A stretch of 59,420 nucleotides of DNA from Pseudomonadota bacterium. GTDB taxonomy: Bacteria > Desulfobacterota > Desulfobulbia > Desulfobulbales > SURF-16. A program made the position numbers and the translations under genes. Below are positions 1-8,891 of the stretch, in pieces. Position 1 is the stretch's first letter. Every line of letters begins with the position of its first letter. Where the stretch lies: assembly GCA_018897105.1 (NCBI GenBank), contig JAHILF010000065.1, positions 1 through 59,420 on the forward strand, in the 5' to 3' direction. A model generated the notes under the pieces. The model saw nothing but the letters and a program-made list of their open reading frames with translations, did not search any database and was not told the origin of the DNA.

Positions 1-56
1 AATTGCCGCTGGACTTCCTCCAAGGTGGGGGGCGTTGAGGGTATGTGCTGTTCCAT
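1..56 (-). CDS. 5' end of a leftward gene, cut by the window edge
   Basis: On the minus strand an ATG at 56-54 is followed by 18 open codons that run off the left edge (MEQHIPSTPPTLEEVQRQ). A good ribosome binding site, GGAGGAT, lies at 68-62, five bases before the ATG, and makes the start credible. The fragment is too short to name. It is divergent from the gene at 126, so the roughly 70 bases between them probably hold promoters for both. Confidence 0.5.
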   Translation of the reverse strand, partial: MEQHIPSTPPTLEEVQRQ

Positions 57-125
57 CGGTTATCCTCCATATATAATGAATGAATAACCGACTATAATGC
101 ACCGCGTCAGCTAAGTCACACAGGC

Positions 126-1157
126 TTGCCGGAAGTACACAGCCAACAGGGTAATTTCTTAAAGTGTATTACGTATTGTGACAAAGTTGATGTTGATAGT
201 GCCGAGATAGTTAATTACCTGGAAAATTTAGGCGAACTTTTTATTGCGATTTGCTCACTGAGGGGCTTTATCCGTGAACTATCCGCCGTGGTCCATAGTT
301 TCCAGGGGAGGGAAAGACAATATGTCAACTCACAATTGCTTTACGTTAGGTATTTTGACGGTGATTTCGACAGTGCTTTTGCCGGGATAAAACAGCTGGC
401 ACCGCTGGAGTTATTAGCTACGTTGGACAGGTCCTTAGTCAGCGAACGCTTACTGGCTTACACTGCGTATAATATTTACCTTATGGAAGGTGAAGCGCTA
501 TGTGTAGCAAAATATGATGCAAGACATAAAGTCCTGCTCCTTCGATATCCATCATCCTTATTTTACTTGGGTGAGTATAACCAATCGTTGGCAGAGAGTT
601 ATAAACACAATTTTTTCAACCTGGAAGTCCTGGCCAATATGGGTTTATTGGCAATTGAGGTGATCGATGCCTACCTGTCTGAACTTTACGACAAAGCCCA
701 TCTGCAGCTGATGCAGGTATCTTATATCCGCTCCAAGTTGGTGCCGCTGGAGCGGCACGAGATTGTGGCACTGGTCACGGTCAACCCCTATGCCAGGGGA
801 CTCAAAGGGCTGATGCTTGCCTTTATTGAACCAAATGCCATAAAGGCCAATAAACTTTATCAGGAAGCCATCCAACAGCTCGGACATATCAAATACTATC
901 ATGTTGAAGCCCTGTATTTTTACGCCAAATTCCTGCAAACGCATAACCCGACAGAATTTGATATATTCTATCGTCAGGGTCTCAATCTGACGCAAAAACA
1001 CCACTACCGTTTTTTGCAATACCGCTTCGAACAATTACTCCACCCCTCGGGTATTGCCTATGATCCCCGGAACTATCCGCTGCCTGATAATGAGAATTTC
1101 GATAGCTATATCCAGTTTTTGATCAAAAAGAACAAAGAACGTAAAGACAGTAAATAG
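126..1157 (+). CDS. Hypothetical protein, predominantly helical, TPR-like
   Basis: This is an open frame of 343 codons with no recognisable catalytic motif. The protein looks all-helical, with spaced Tyr/Leu/Ala positions that recall TPR-type helical repeats (for example KANKLYQEAIQQLG near residue 240), and it ends in a Lys-rich tail. No ATG start exists. The first in-frame start is TTG at 126 without a clear ribosome binding site, and the frame is open back to base 84, so the gene may have lost its natural 5' end. It is more AT-rich than the genes after 1650, which suggests a different origin. I do not recognise a family. Confidence 0.5.
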   Translation: MPEVHSQQGNFLKCITYCDKVDVDSAEIVNYLENLGELFIAICSLRGFIRELSAVVHSFQGRERQYVNSQLLYVRYFDGDFDSAFAGIKQLAPLELLATLDRSLVSERLLAYTAYNIYLMEGEALCVAKYDARHKVLLLRYPSSLFYLGEYNQSLAESYKHNFFNLEVLANMGLLAIEVIDAYLSELYDKAHLQLMQVSYIRSKLVPLERHEIVALVTVNPYARGLKGLMLAFIEPNAIKANKLYQEAIQQLGHIKYYHVEALYFYAKFLQTHNPTEFDIFYRQGLNLTQKHHYRFLQYRFEQLLHPSGIAYDPRNYPLPDNENFDSYIQFLIKKNKERKDSK

Positions 1158-1651
1158 CTTGCGGAAAGCCCATGGCCCTGAGTCAGAGGGGGTATGGATA
1201 ATTTCCAACCAACAGACCGAGACTGTGGCGCAACAAGACCGCACCACCACGCACAGCTTTTCCCACTTCCCGTCCCCACCTCCCCTCAAAATATGCCATT
1301 TCATCAGCGGGAAAAAACATTTTCCGGAAAGAGTGCGCGTAGGCGGTAGCGGTAGAGGACCGGATCGCACAGACGATATACTGATCTGTAAAAATCCCCA
1401 AGCTCGCGCTGGTAGACGAAGATGATTTGACAGGCAGTCCCCTATGGTAATAAAGTTTATCTGACAGAAACATTGCTTGGGGTTCCAGCGAAATTTTGTT
1501 CTGCTCATTACCGGTTAGCCGGATCACTCAAACCTGAGCGGGCCTTTGGCGACATTCCAGGACCACTTTTCTTTTCCAGGCAAGGCAGTCACGCTATCTA
1601 CACGGCTTTGAGGTGTGCTCCACCTCGTAGCATCACGGTAAGGAGGATTCT
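1158..1651. other. Intergenic region without a supported gene
   Basis: About 490 bases separate the hypothetical gene from the FIST gene. Short open frames exist on both strands, but none has a ribosome binding site, a plausible composition or a recognisable motif. The last 15 bases contain the AAGGAGGA ribosome binding site of the next gene. I see no convincing structured RNA. Confidence 0.5.
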
Positions 1652-2851
1652 ATGGCAACATCGGCGGGAGTGGGTTTCAGTGAGCACCGCAACCCGGTAG
1701 CGGCGGGAAAAGAGGCGGCCATGAAAGCCCTGGAACAGGCGGGGATAGCCAAACCGGACTTTGTTTTCGTTTTTGCCACGGTGGGCTACAACCAGCAGTC
1801 ACTGATACGTTCGATCCGGGAGGCAACTTCAGGCGCGCCTCTGAGCGGTTGCTCGGGGGAAGGGATCATCACCAGGGAGACCGTTGCCGAGACGAATTTC
1901 GGCGTTGCCGTCATGGTGATCAGCTCGAATGAACTCCGCTTCAATAACGGCATGGTCAAGGGGGTGGGCGAGCGGGCGGGTCCTGCCGGAGAACTGCTGG
2001 CCTCTGAGATACGTCCCTTTCTTGGCGTAGACAATATTGCCTGTTTTCTCCTGGCTGATGGACTGGTTTTCAACTTTGATCCCTTTTTGAGCGCCTTCGA
2101 AACCGCGCTGCGGCGTGATGGCCAGGAGGGCTATCTCCCGCTTTTCGGCGGGCTGGCCGCCGATAACTGGGCCTCCAAAAAGACCTTTCAGTATCACGAT
2201 GACGAGGTTTTTTCCGAGGGGCTCAGCTTCGTGGTGATGTCGGGCAGCGGCGGGATCGCTTCGGGGGTCAACCACGGCTGCGTCCCGGTGGGCAGTAAAC
2301 GTACGATAACCCGCAGCCTGGGTAACATCATTTACGAAATCGACGGAGTTCCGGCCTTGGAGGCCCTGCAGGATTATCTCGGCGATGACTGGCGAACTCA
2401 ATGGAACAAAACCTCGCTCAACCTCTGCCTGGGGTTCAAGACTCCGGAGACTATCAAGAGCGGCTATGAAGAGTACATTATTCGTTACATGATGGGCATG
2501 AACGATAAGGAGGGGTGGGTGACCATCCAGTCCGAGGTCTGTGAGGGAACAGAACTCTGGATCGTGCGCCGCGATAAGGAGTTGATCAACTGCGGCATGC
2601 GGGCAATCTCCAGTCAGATCCGGGAACAGCTGGCGGGCAGGATACCCAAGTTCGTCCTGCAGTTTGAATGCGTGGGCCGGGGCAAGGTCGTCTTTCGGGA
2701 ACAGGAAAAAATTGAGCTGATTCGCGGCCTGCAGCAGGAGGTAGGGGAAGGCATCCCCTGGATCGGATTCTATACCTACGGTGAAATCGGGCCGGTGGTG
2801 CGCAACAACTGCTTCCATAACTTCACCTCGGTCGTGACGGCCGTCTACTGA
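1652..2851 (+). CDS. FIST-domain sensory protein (FIST_N plus FIST_C)
   Basis: The 399-residue protein has the layout of FIST proteins. The N-terminal half carries the GCSGEGII motif (around residue 68) and the PLFGGLAADNW motif (around 165). The C-terminal half ends with the G(F)YTYGEIGP signature near residue 375 that is typical of FIST_C. FIST domains are thought to bind small ligands such as amino acids and to feed signals into kinases or c-di-GMP enzymes. No signal peptide or membrane segment is visible, so it should be cytoplasmic. The start is well supported by AAGGAGGA five bases upstream. The PAS histidine kinase starts 23 bases downstream, so the two are likely an operon in which FIST supplies or modulates the input. 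Confidence 0.9.
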   Translation: MATSAGVGFSEHRNPVAAGKEAAMKALEQAGIAKPDFVFVFATVGYNQQSLIRSIREATSGAPLSGCSGEGIITRETVAETNFGVAVMVISSNELRFNNGMVKGVGERAGPAGELLASEIRPFLGVDNIACFLLADGLVFNFDPFLSAFETALRRDGQEGYLPLFGGLAADNWASKKTFQYHDDEVFSEGLSFVVMSGSGGIASGVNHGCVPVGSKRTITRSLGNIIYEIDGVPALEALQDYLGDDWRTQWNKTSLNLCLGFKTPETIKSGYEEYIIRYMMGMNDKEGWVTIQSEVCEGTELWIVRRDKELINCGMRAISSQIREQLAGRIPKFVLQFECVGRGKVVFREQEKIELIRGLQQEVGEGIPWIGFYTYGEIGPVVRNNCFHNFTSVVTAVY

Positions 2852-2874
2852 TTCTCGCCAGGCAAAGAGCATTT

Positions 2875-4902
2875 ATGGACAAGGACGTTATCCACAACGT
2901 TGCGGGGCAAGACGCCGAGATTACGGCGCTCAGGCGGGAAAATGAGACTCTCTCCCAGCAGGTAATAAAGCTGATCAAGGCTGAGGGCAAGCTCTACGAA
3001 TACCAGGAGGAACTCGACGCCCAGCTGAAGGAATATAAAGAACTCTACGAATTGAGCAAAAAAAACAATGCAACCCTGGACATCCGCAAGATCTTCCGCC
3101 AGACCGGAGAATATATCATCCATAATCTCGAGTATGAGCGGGTCGTTTTCCTTGAGCAATTCGATTATGGGGGAAGTTATACCGTCTGTGTTGTTGACGG
3201 CTATTACGAGCAGCAGGAACAGGCCGCGATTGCCTCACTCGTTATCCAGGAGAATGATCCCTTTCTTGTCCCCCTGCGTGAGGGGCGGGAATTTCTGATC
3301 TGCCAAGAGGGTTGCGTCCAGAAGGAGTTCGTGGAGTACCGCGCCAGACTGCTCATGGACGAATATCTGCTCTACCCCCTCGGCTCCTCTCAGCGCCCCC
3401 ATGTCCTGATGGCGGTGGGGAATTCGGCCGGGAATGCCGAATTTTACCGTCGGGTAAGAGATGGCGAGAGGGAGTTGCTGGGAGTCGGTAATCTCGTGGG
3501 ACTGCTCACCTCGGCGGTGGAAAATTATATTTTTTATACTAACATGGAAGCAGCCCTTGAACAGGAAAGGCTGGCCGAAGCAAAGTACCGCGGCATTTTC
3601 GAAAACGCCACTGAAGGCATATTCCGGACCAATATCGACGGGCGGATTCTCAGCTGCAACCCTGCCACGGCAACCATTCTGGGATATGACTCAACCACGG
3701 ATCTGGTTGAAACCATCCCCAATGTCACCCAGCTCTACGTCTCACCCCAGCGCCGTCGGGAACTCTATGATCTGTTGCGGGGAAAACAGGATGTCAAAAA
3801 CTTTGAAGTCGAGATCTACTGCAAAGATGGCAGCAAACGGTGGGTGATGATGAGCACCCGGGCCGTCTTCGGCGAACAGGGGGAAATACTCTATGTGGAC
3901 GGGGTGCTTCAGGATATTGCCGAACGCAAACGGGCCGAAAAGGCGCTGCTTGAACTCAATGAAGAGCTCGAACAGCGTGTAGCCGAGCGCACCAGGGAAC
4001 TGGAGACGGCCAACGACGATCTTCGGCAGATTGCCCGGCAGTTGGAAAGCGCTTACCTCGATCTCAAATCCGCGCAGTCTCAGATGCTCCAGCAGGAAAA
4101 AATGGCATCCATCGGTCAGCTGGCCGCCGGAGTCGCCCATGAGATAAACAATCCCGTCGGATTTGTGATGAGCAACCTCAATTCATTGAGAAAGTATACG
4201 GAAAAGCTGCTGGCCTTCATCAAGAGCCAGGACGAGACCATCAGGGATATTACCGGTCTTACGGGGGAGCGGCAAATGGCATTGCTGGAGAGTCTCGCCG
4301 CCGAACGAAAGACCCTCAAGATAGACTACATCGCCGGCGATGCCCTGAGCCTGATCGAAGAATCCCTCGAAGGTACCAACCGGGTGAAGAACATTGTCCA
4401 GAACCTGAAGAGTTTTTCCCGGATTGACGAAGCCGAAAACCAGCCAACCGACCTCAACAAGGCAATTGAGAGCACCCTGCAGATCGTTTGGAACGAAATC
4501 AAATACAAGGCCAAGGTCATCCGTGAATATGGCGAGATCCCGATTATCGTCTGCAATTCCGGTGAACTCAACCAGGTGTTTACCAACCTGCTGATCAATG
4601 CCGGCCAGGCTTTGCTGCAGGCCGGGGAGATCACCATCAGGACCTGGTCCGAGGGTGACTCTATCTTTCTGGCCTTTTCAGATACCGGCACCGGGATTCC
4701 ACCGGAAATCCGCCAGCGGATCTTTGAGCCCTTTTTCACCACCAAGGAGGTTGGCAAAGGCACCGGGCTGGGCCTCAGCATCACCTACGATATCATTAAA
4801 AAACACCAGGGTGATATCGAGGTCACCAGCGAAATGGGCAAAGGGACGACCTTTACCATCCGGCTTCCCGTCAAATCCGGGCCGGCCGATAAGAAACTCT
4901 GA
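2875..4902 (+). CDS. Cytoplasmic PAS-domain sensor histidine kinase
   Basis: The 675-residue kinase has no membrane segment. In order it shows an N-terminal coiled coil (about 12-60), a GAF-like region without clear signature (about 65-225), a PAS domain with PAC tail (about 235-355), a second coiled coil (about 355-410), a HisKA domain with the phospho-accepting His near 422 in [11 protein letters not shown], and an HATPase_c domain with GTGIPPEI and [10 protein letters not shown] motifs near the end. The HEINNPVG box is typical of NtrB/ZraS-like kinases. It follows the FIST gene closely, which suggests that FIST is its partner. No response regulator gene adjoins it, so the output partner is unknown. 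Confidence 0.92.
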   Translation: MDKDVIHNVAGQDAEITALRRENETLSQQVIKLIKAEGKLYEYQEELDAQLKEYKELYELSKKNNATLDIRKIFRQTGEYIIHNLEYERVVFLEQFDYGGSYTVCVVDGYYEQQEQAAIASLVIQENDPFLVPLREGREFLICQEGCVQKEFVEYRARLLMDEYLLYPLGSSQRPHVLMAVGNSAGNAEFYRRVRDGERELLGVGNLVGLLTSAVENYIFYTNMEAALEQERLAEAKYRGIFENATEGIFRTNIDGRILSCNPATATILGYDSTTDLVETIPNVTQLYVSPQRRRELYDLLRGKQDVKNFEVEIYCKDGSKRWVMMSTRAVFGEQGEILYVDGVLQDIAERKRAEKALLELNEELEQRVAERTRELETANDDLRQIARQLESAYLDLKSAQSQMLQQEKMASIGQLAAGVAHEINNPVGFVMSNLNSLRKYTEKLLAFIKSQDETIRDITGLTGERQMALLESLAAERKTLKIDYIAGDALSLIEESLEGTNRVKNIVQNLKSFSRIDEAENQPTDLNKAIESTLQIVWNEIKYKAKVIREYGEIPIIVCNSGELNQVFTNLLINAGQALLQAGEITIRTWSEGDSIFLAFSDTGTGIPPEIRQRIFEPFFTTKEVGKGTGLGLSITYDIIKKHQGDIEVTSEMGKGTTFTIRLPVKSGPADKKL

Positions 4903-4944
4903 TGAAGGTGAAAGCGGCCTCAGGCAAGTCTGCACACCGACAAA

Positions 4945-5874
4945 TTAATCAAGATAGACGATCTCCCCCCCATACTCGGTGACCACCACATTATCCTCCA
5001 GATGCCTGAGTCTGAGCCCCCCATCCTCTTCCAGGCCGAGCACCTCCGCCTCATACTGGGGATTCTGCTGCACGTCATAGCCGAACATCACCCGGCGACC
5101 GAATGAGTCACTGAGCGCGCACCACCTGTTAAGCAGAAATTGCTCCTTTTCCGGCAGCACAATGTCCGGCTCAGCCAGCTGCAGCTCTTCCTGCAGATAG
5201 AGCAGCCCGATGTTCCAGCAGAATTTGGCCAGCAGATCCGTGGCCACCAGGCCCAAGTCAAGGCGACGGCCGCAGAGGTCGGCCATTGACCCGGCAAGGT
5301 TTTCGAGCTCCGGCGGAAAATCACCATTATTGACATTCAAGCCCGCGCCGATGAGGATATACTCCTCCCCGGATCGGTTGCCATACAGGGTTTCCATGAG
5401 AATACCTGCCACCTTGCGGCCCTGGACGTGCACATCGTTGACCCATTTGACCTGGGCCGGCACCCCGAACTGCCGCACGGTTTCGCAACAAGCTATGCCT
5501 GCGGCCAGCGGAAGCAGGCGGCTTATTTCCGGTAGGAGATTATTGACAAAGACCATGGTCATCCAGATCCCCCCCTTCGGGGCATGCCAATAGCGCTGGA
5601 ACCGGCCTTTGCCGCCGGTCAGTTCTTCCGCCAGGATCACCAGGCCGCTGGGAAAGGAGCGCCCCTGCCGCTCATGGTCATCAATGAGCTGCCGGGCCTC
5701 GTCCATGCCCCGCTCCAGGCTGGCATAGGTGTGAATACGGGAGCCGGCAATTGCCCCATAACGAAAAACCGTCTGCACCCGGTTTTGGGGCAACAGACGG
5801 CTTCGGCGTTCTATCTCGTGGGCGGTTATATAGTCTTGGACAACAGAGGAAGGCGGATACGAATTTATTCCCAT
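4945..5874 (-). CDS. birA: Biotin--[acetyl-CoA-carboxylase] ligase
   Basis: The 309-residue protein matches the catalytic and C-terminal domains of BirA. Seen motifs are the adenylate-binding loop GKGRFQRYW (family GRGRxGRxW), KWVNDV (family KWPND) and KVAGILMET. It attaches biotin to the carrier lysine through biotinyl-AMP. There is no N-terminal winged helix, so this is a non-repressor, group-I type ligase. The Pro in KWPND is replaced by Val. It is the last gene of the leftward carboxylase operon and its start overlaps the end of the biotin-carrier gene by 10 bases, which points to translational coupling between the ligase and its substrate. Confidence 0.93.
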   Translation of the reverse strand: MGINSYPPSSVVQDYITAHEIERRSRLLPQNRVQTVFRYGAIAGSRIHTYASLERGMDEARQLIDDHERQGRSFPSGLVILAEELTGGKGRFQRYWHAPKGGIWMTMVFVNNLLPEISRLLPLAAGIACCETVRQFGVPAQVKWVNDVHVQGRKVAGILMETLYGNRSGEEYILIGAGLNVNNGDFPPELENLAGSMADLCGRRLDLGLVATDLLAKFCWNIGLLYLQEELQLAEPDIVLPEKEQFLLNRWCALSDSFGRRVMFGYDVQQNPQYEAEVLGLEEDGGLRLRHLEDNVVVTEYGGEIVYLD

Positions 5875-6515
5875 TCAGCTTTAACGCGGGTAATGATTTT
5901 CTCAATCAGCGGCAATTTGTCAGGCGGGCAGATGCCGATCAGCGGCTCGCCCTGATCAACGGAATTGCCCGGCTGAAAATAGATGGAATGGATAATGCCG
6001 GGTGCTCCCTGGTAATAGACCGGGGTATCCCGCTTCATGAGCGACATGGTGAACAGTTCTTCCCCTGGTTTGATGGATACCGACCGCTGCCCGAATTTTT
6101 CGATGCGGGCCTGAATCTCCATGGAAAAGAAATATTTGGCCCGTTCCGGGGCCTGAAAAGGCAACAGGACCTCGCGCAGGATCTGCTCGATGATTTCCCG
6201 CTTCTTCAAGGGATGCTTGATGGTGATGATTTTTTCGGCTGCTTCGACAAACTGGCCTTCCAGGTCGTCACGGACAAAGGAAACCACCCCGCTTGAGGTG
6301 GAATGTATCGTCTTGTTATTCCTTTCCCGGCGGAGCGTGAAGAGCTGCGTCCCGGGTATATGATGCCACTTGCCCGTGGTTCCCTCCACCTTGTCGTCAA
6401 GCCGCACATGCAAACGGATCTGCCCGGTATGGGATGAGAAAATATCCACATAGCCGTACGGGTCTGAGCGGTATTCGCGAAGGATATGATCGTAATCTAT
6501 GTCGTCGTCGTACAT
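5865..6515 (-). CDS. Biotin-carrier (biotinyl-domain) protein of the carboxylase operon
   Basis: The last roughly 65 residues align by eye with a biotinyl/lipoyl hammerhead: SLMKRDTPV followed by APGIIHSIYFQPGNSVDQGEP. The MK Lys (residue 161 of 216) sits where BCCP proteins carry biotin, although the usual AMKM is SLMK here. The N-terminal 150 residues are unlike classical AccB and lack its Pro/Ala hinge. I chose ATG at 6515-6513. The frame is open further upstream, but only through a 9-bp repeat array encoding Thr/Asn/Lys triplets. No strong ribosome binding site precedes 6515, so the start is uncertain. Context between the carboxyltransferase and birA makes it the probable carrier for both. 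Confidence 0.8.
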   Translation of the reverse strand: MYDDDIDYDHILREYRSDPYGYVDIFSSHTGQIRLHVRLDDKVEGTTGKWHHIPGTQLFTLRRERNNKTIHSTSSGVVSFVRDDLEGQFVEAAEKIITIKHPLKKREIIEQILREVLLPFQAPERAKYFFSMEIQARIEKFGQRSVSIKPGEELFTMSLMKRDTPVYYQGAPGIIHSIYFQPGNSVDQGEPLIGICPPDKLPLIEKIITRVKAEWE

Positions 6516-6525
6516 AAAATAAATA

Positions 6526-6644
6526 GTCTTATTGGTCTGACTGGTCTTATTGGTCCGATTAGTCTTGCTGGTCCGGCTGGTCTTGTTAGTCTGATCTGTC
6601 CTGTTTTTGACCAGTGAGACCAGCAGGACCAATCAGACCAATCA
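6526..6644. repeat. 9-bp degenerate tandem array with inverted tail
   Basis: From 6526 to 6606 nine consecutive 9-bp units follow the pattern GTCYKRYTG without losing register. After a short T run, four units in opposite orientation (pattern GACCARYVR) follow at 6609-6644. The two parts can pair into a long imperfect hairpin. The array fills the gap between the stop of the fused carboxyltransferase gene, which lies inside the last inverted unit, and the start of the biotin-carrier gene. Confidence 0.85.
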
Positions 6645-8891
6645 TCTATAATATAAATTCCTGCCGCCCATGGTCAGCAGGGCCTTATGCAGATTTCGGC
6701 GGAATTCCCGCCTGTCCCAGATGCCCTGAATATGGCCCCTTTTCAATGCATTTTTGGCGCTGTGATAACCAGGGGGGATATCCTCGCCGGTGGTGTCCCG
6801 AATGACCTTGGGCCCGGCAAAACCGACCCGGCTGGAACGGATGGCAAACTGATAATGGGAACAGCCCAGGAAACTTGCCACTGGTCCGGCATAGGAATTG
6901 TTGTCATAGACCACGATATACAGCCCGCCTGAATCCACATATTGCCGCACAGCCATGGTGCATTTCGGCATCTGCACAACGCCCAGGGTGCCTTCCTGGA
7001 TGCGAATGCCGCCGGTGGTATGCACATAGGCGAGCAACGGCCGGCGTTTGAGTTTCGCCATCTCGCAGGCCTGCACGAACTTCTCCCCCTCGGCGGAACC
7101 CACGGTGCCGTTTCTGAAATCACTGTAGAGCATGGCCACCACCAGATCCACGCCGACAACTCTGGCTTCGAAGGTAATGATGGCGCTTCGCCTGCCGGTT
7201 TTGGCCTTGGCCGCTTCCAGCCGTTTTTCAAAACCCGTCACGGACAGCGGATTGCCCGAAGCTATTTCACTGTTGAACTCCTTGATCGTATCCCGGTCGA
7301 AAAGATGCTTCAGATACCACTCATATTCCAGGGGGAAATGGTGGCCGCAGGTTTCGCAGACCCCGCAGAATTCACCATACAGATCCGGCACCCAGAGATC
7401 CTTACAGCCATACTTGGCCGCATTGGGACAGCTGACGGTACGGTCCTCATTGGCCAGCGGGCTGGTATAGGTGTCGCCGAACTCGGTGGCCATGGCCTGC
7501 TGGTTGCTTACCGACGGTCTGGTCTGCCTGCCGTCCTGTTTGGAGGAGATAAAGTCATAAGCCGCGGCGATGGGAGCGGAAACCTGCTTGAGCAGCACCG
7601 AACCCTCGCCGGAAACATCCTTGATGACCTGCTTCACCTGTTTATGCTGGCTGCGCAGGACATCATAGCGGAAGGTATAATAGACCTTGCTCGATTTCTC
7701 TTTCATCCGCTGGCAGAAGGATGAAAAGGCGGTAGGCTTGCCGGAGAACCCGCCCAGGGCCATCTCCCGGTATTTCCTGTAGCGCAGCTGCAGGAGACGC
7801 TTGATTTCATCGTTGTTGAGATCCCAGGAAATTTCAATCAGGTGGTCTTCGGAATTGACCACCTCGTTTTTCTTGAGTTTCAGCTCATAGGCCCTGAAGG
7901 CCCTAAGGCTTTTGGTTTTTAACACCACCTCATCCGTTGCCCGGATCATCTCAAACTTCACCCTTTTGAAAAAGGCGAAATCATCCCGCTTGGCGCCGAG
8001 GAGCGGTTCATCAACCACCCGGTCGATGGTGCCGAGTTTGAGATTATCTTCAGCGGTAATGCGCAGCCACTTGGCGCAATCCTCCAGCAGTTGCTTGGGG
8101 ATCTTTTCGCTTTCCTGGATTTTTCCCTCGATGGCGCCCGCGCCTTCCGGCGAGATGACCGAATAATAGCCGTGGGAAAACATCATACGGAAATCCGCCA
8201 GACCAATAGCCTCCGCGCCGCCGGATCCACCTTCGGAAATAATGGAAATAAACGGCACCCGCAGTTTAGCCATGGCATAAATGTTTCTGGCGATCTGCTG
8301 GGCCGCGCCTGGATAATCTTCCACAGGAAAAGAACCGGGGGTAAAGATATAGGAATGGATGGGAATGCCCTCGGTCTGGGCCACCTGCATGAAACGCAAA
8401 GCCTTTTCATTACCCCAGGGCTTACAGCAACCGCCGTTGCGGTATTCCTCGCCATGTCCCTTTTCCTGGCCGATGACCATCACCTGCTGGGTGATATTTT
8501 TATTTTTCACCCGCCGGACAATGGTGGCCTTGGCGGCAACCATGGAGGGATCGATACTGGCCTCGTCCTGACCGCCGAGTTCGCTGAAATCCTCATAGAC
8601 GTTTTCCAGAATATCCTGCAGGGAAAAGCGCAACGGACTGCGGACGATTCGCACCCTCTCCATGGGGGTGAGATTTTCCTCGCAGCGCTGCTCAAGAAAG
8701 GAAAGTCCCTCCTCCAGGGTACAGACCTGCTTTTCAAGTTCTTCTTCAGGAACATCGTAAAACGAATTCCTGACAGTATCTAATTTCTCTTGCAGCCCGG
8801 CCAGGTTGCCCCAATCCATCCCGTCCCTGATTTGGCTCAGGTAAGAGATGCGTTCCGTGCTCTTCAGAAGTCTTTTTCGTAAATCTTCCAT
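6642..8891 (-). CDS. Fused acetyl-CoA carboxylase carboxyltransferase, AccA-like then AccD-like
   Basis: The 749-residue protein joins both carboxyltransferase subunits. The N-terminal half is AccA-like, with VMVIGQEKGHG near 135, FTPGSFP near 185, SEGGSGGAEAIG near 215 and YSVISPEGAGAI near 240. The C-terminal half is AccD-like, with a Cys-rich zinc-ribbon stretch (CGVCETCG near 505), TTGGIRIQEG near 640 and VGFAGPKVIRD near 695. It transfers the carboxyl group from carboxybiotin to acetyl-CoA (or another acyl-CoA) to start fatty acid synthesis. Separate AccA and AccD are the usual bacterial form, so the fusion and its alpha-first order are notable. It starts one base after the accC stop, and 9-bp repeats cover its own stop codon. 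Confidence 0.9.
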   Translation of the reverse strand: MEDLRKRLLKSTERISYLSQIRDGMDWGNLAGLQEKLDTVRNSFYDVPEEELEKQVCTLEEGLSFLEQRCEENLTPMERVRIVRSPLRFSLQDILENVYEDFSELGGQDEASIDPSMVAAKATIVRRVKNKNITQQVMVIGQEKGHGEEYRNGGCCKPWGNEKALRFMQVAQTEGIPIHSYIFTPGSFPVEDYPGAAQQIARNIYAMAKLRVPFISIISEGGSGGAEAIGLADFRMMFSHGYYSVISPEGAGAIEGKIQESEKIPKQLLEDCAKWLRITAEDNLKLGTIDRVVDEPLLGAKRDDFAFFKRVKFEMIRATDEVVLKTKSLRAFRAYELKLKKNEVVNSEDHLIEISWDLNNDEIKRLLQLRYRKYREMALGGFSGKPTAFSSFCQRMKEKSSKVYYTFRYDVLRSQHKQVKQVIKDVSGEGSVLLKQVSAPIAAAYDFISSKQDGRQTRPSVSNQQAMATEFGDTYTSPLANEDRTVSCPNAAKYGCKDLWVPDLYGEFCGVCETCGHHFPLEYEWYLKHLFDRDTIKEFNSEIASGNPLSVTGFEKRLEAAKAKTGRRSAIITFEARVVGVDLVVAMLYSDFRNGTVGSAEGEKFVQACEMAKLKRRPLLAYVHTTGGIRIQEGTLGVVQMPKCTMAVRQYVDSGGLYIVVYDNNSYAGPVASFLGCSHYQFAIRSSRVGFAGPKVIRDTTGEDIPPGYHSAKNALKRGHIQGIWDRREFRRNLHKALLTMGGRNLYYR

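Noticed and set aside
1159-1527. Overlapping short open frames on both strands after the first gene
   Set aside because: They lack ribosome binding sites and motifs, and their composition looks random.
1829-2872. 347-codon open frame on the minus strand
   Set aside because: It is the antisense shadow of the FIST gene, which has family motifs and a strong ribosome binding site.
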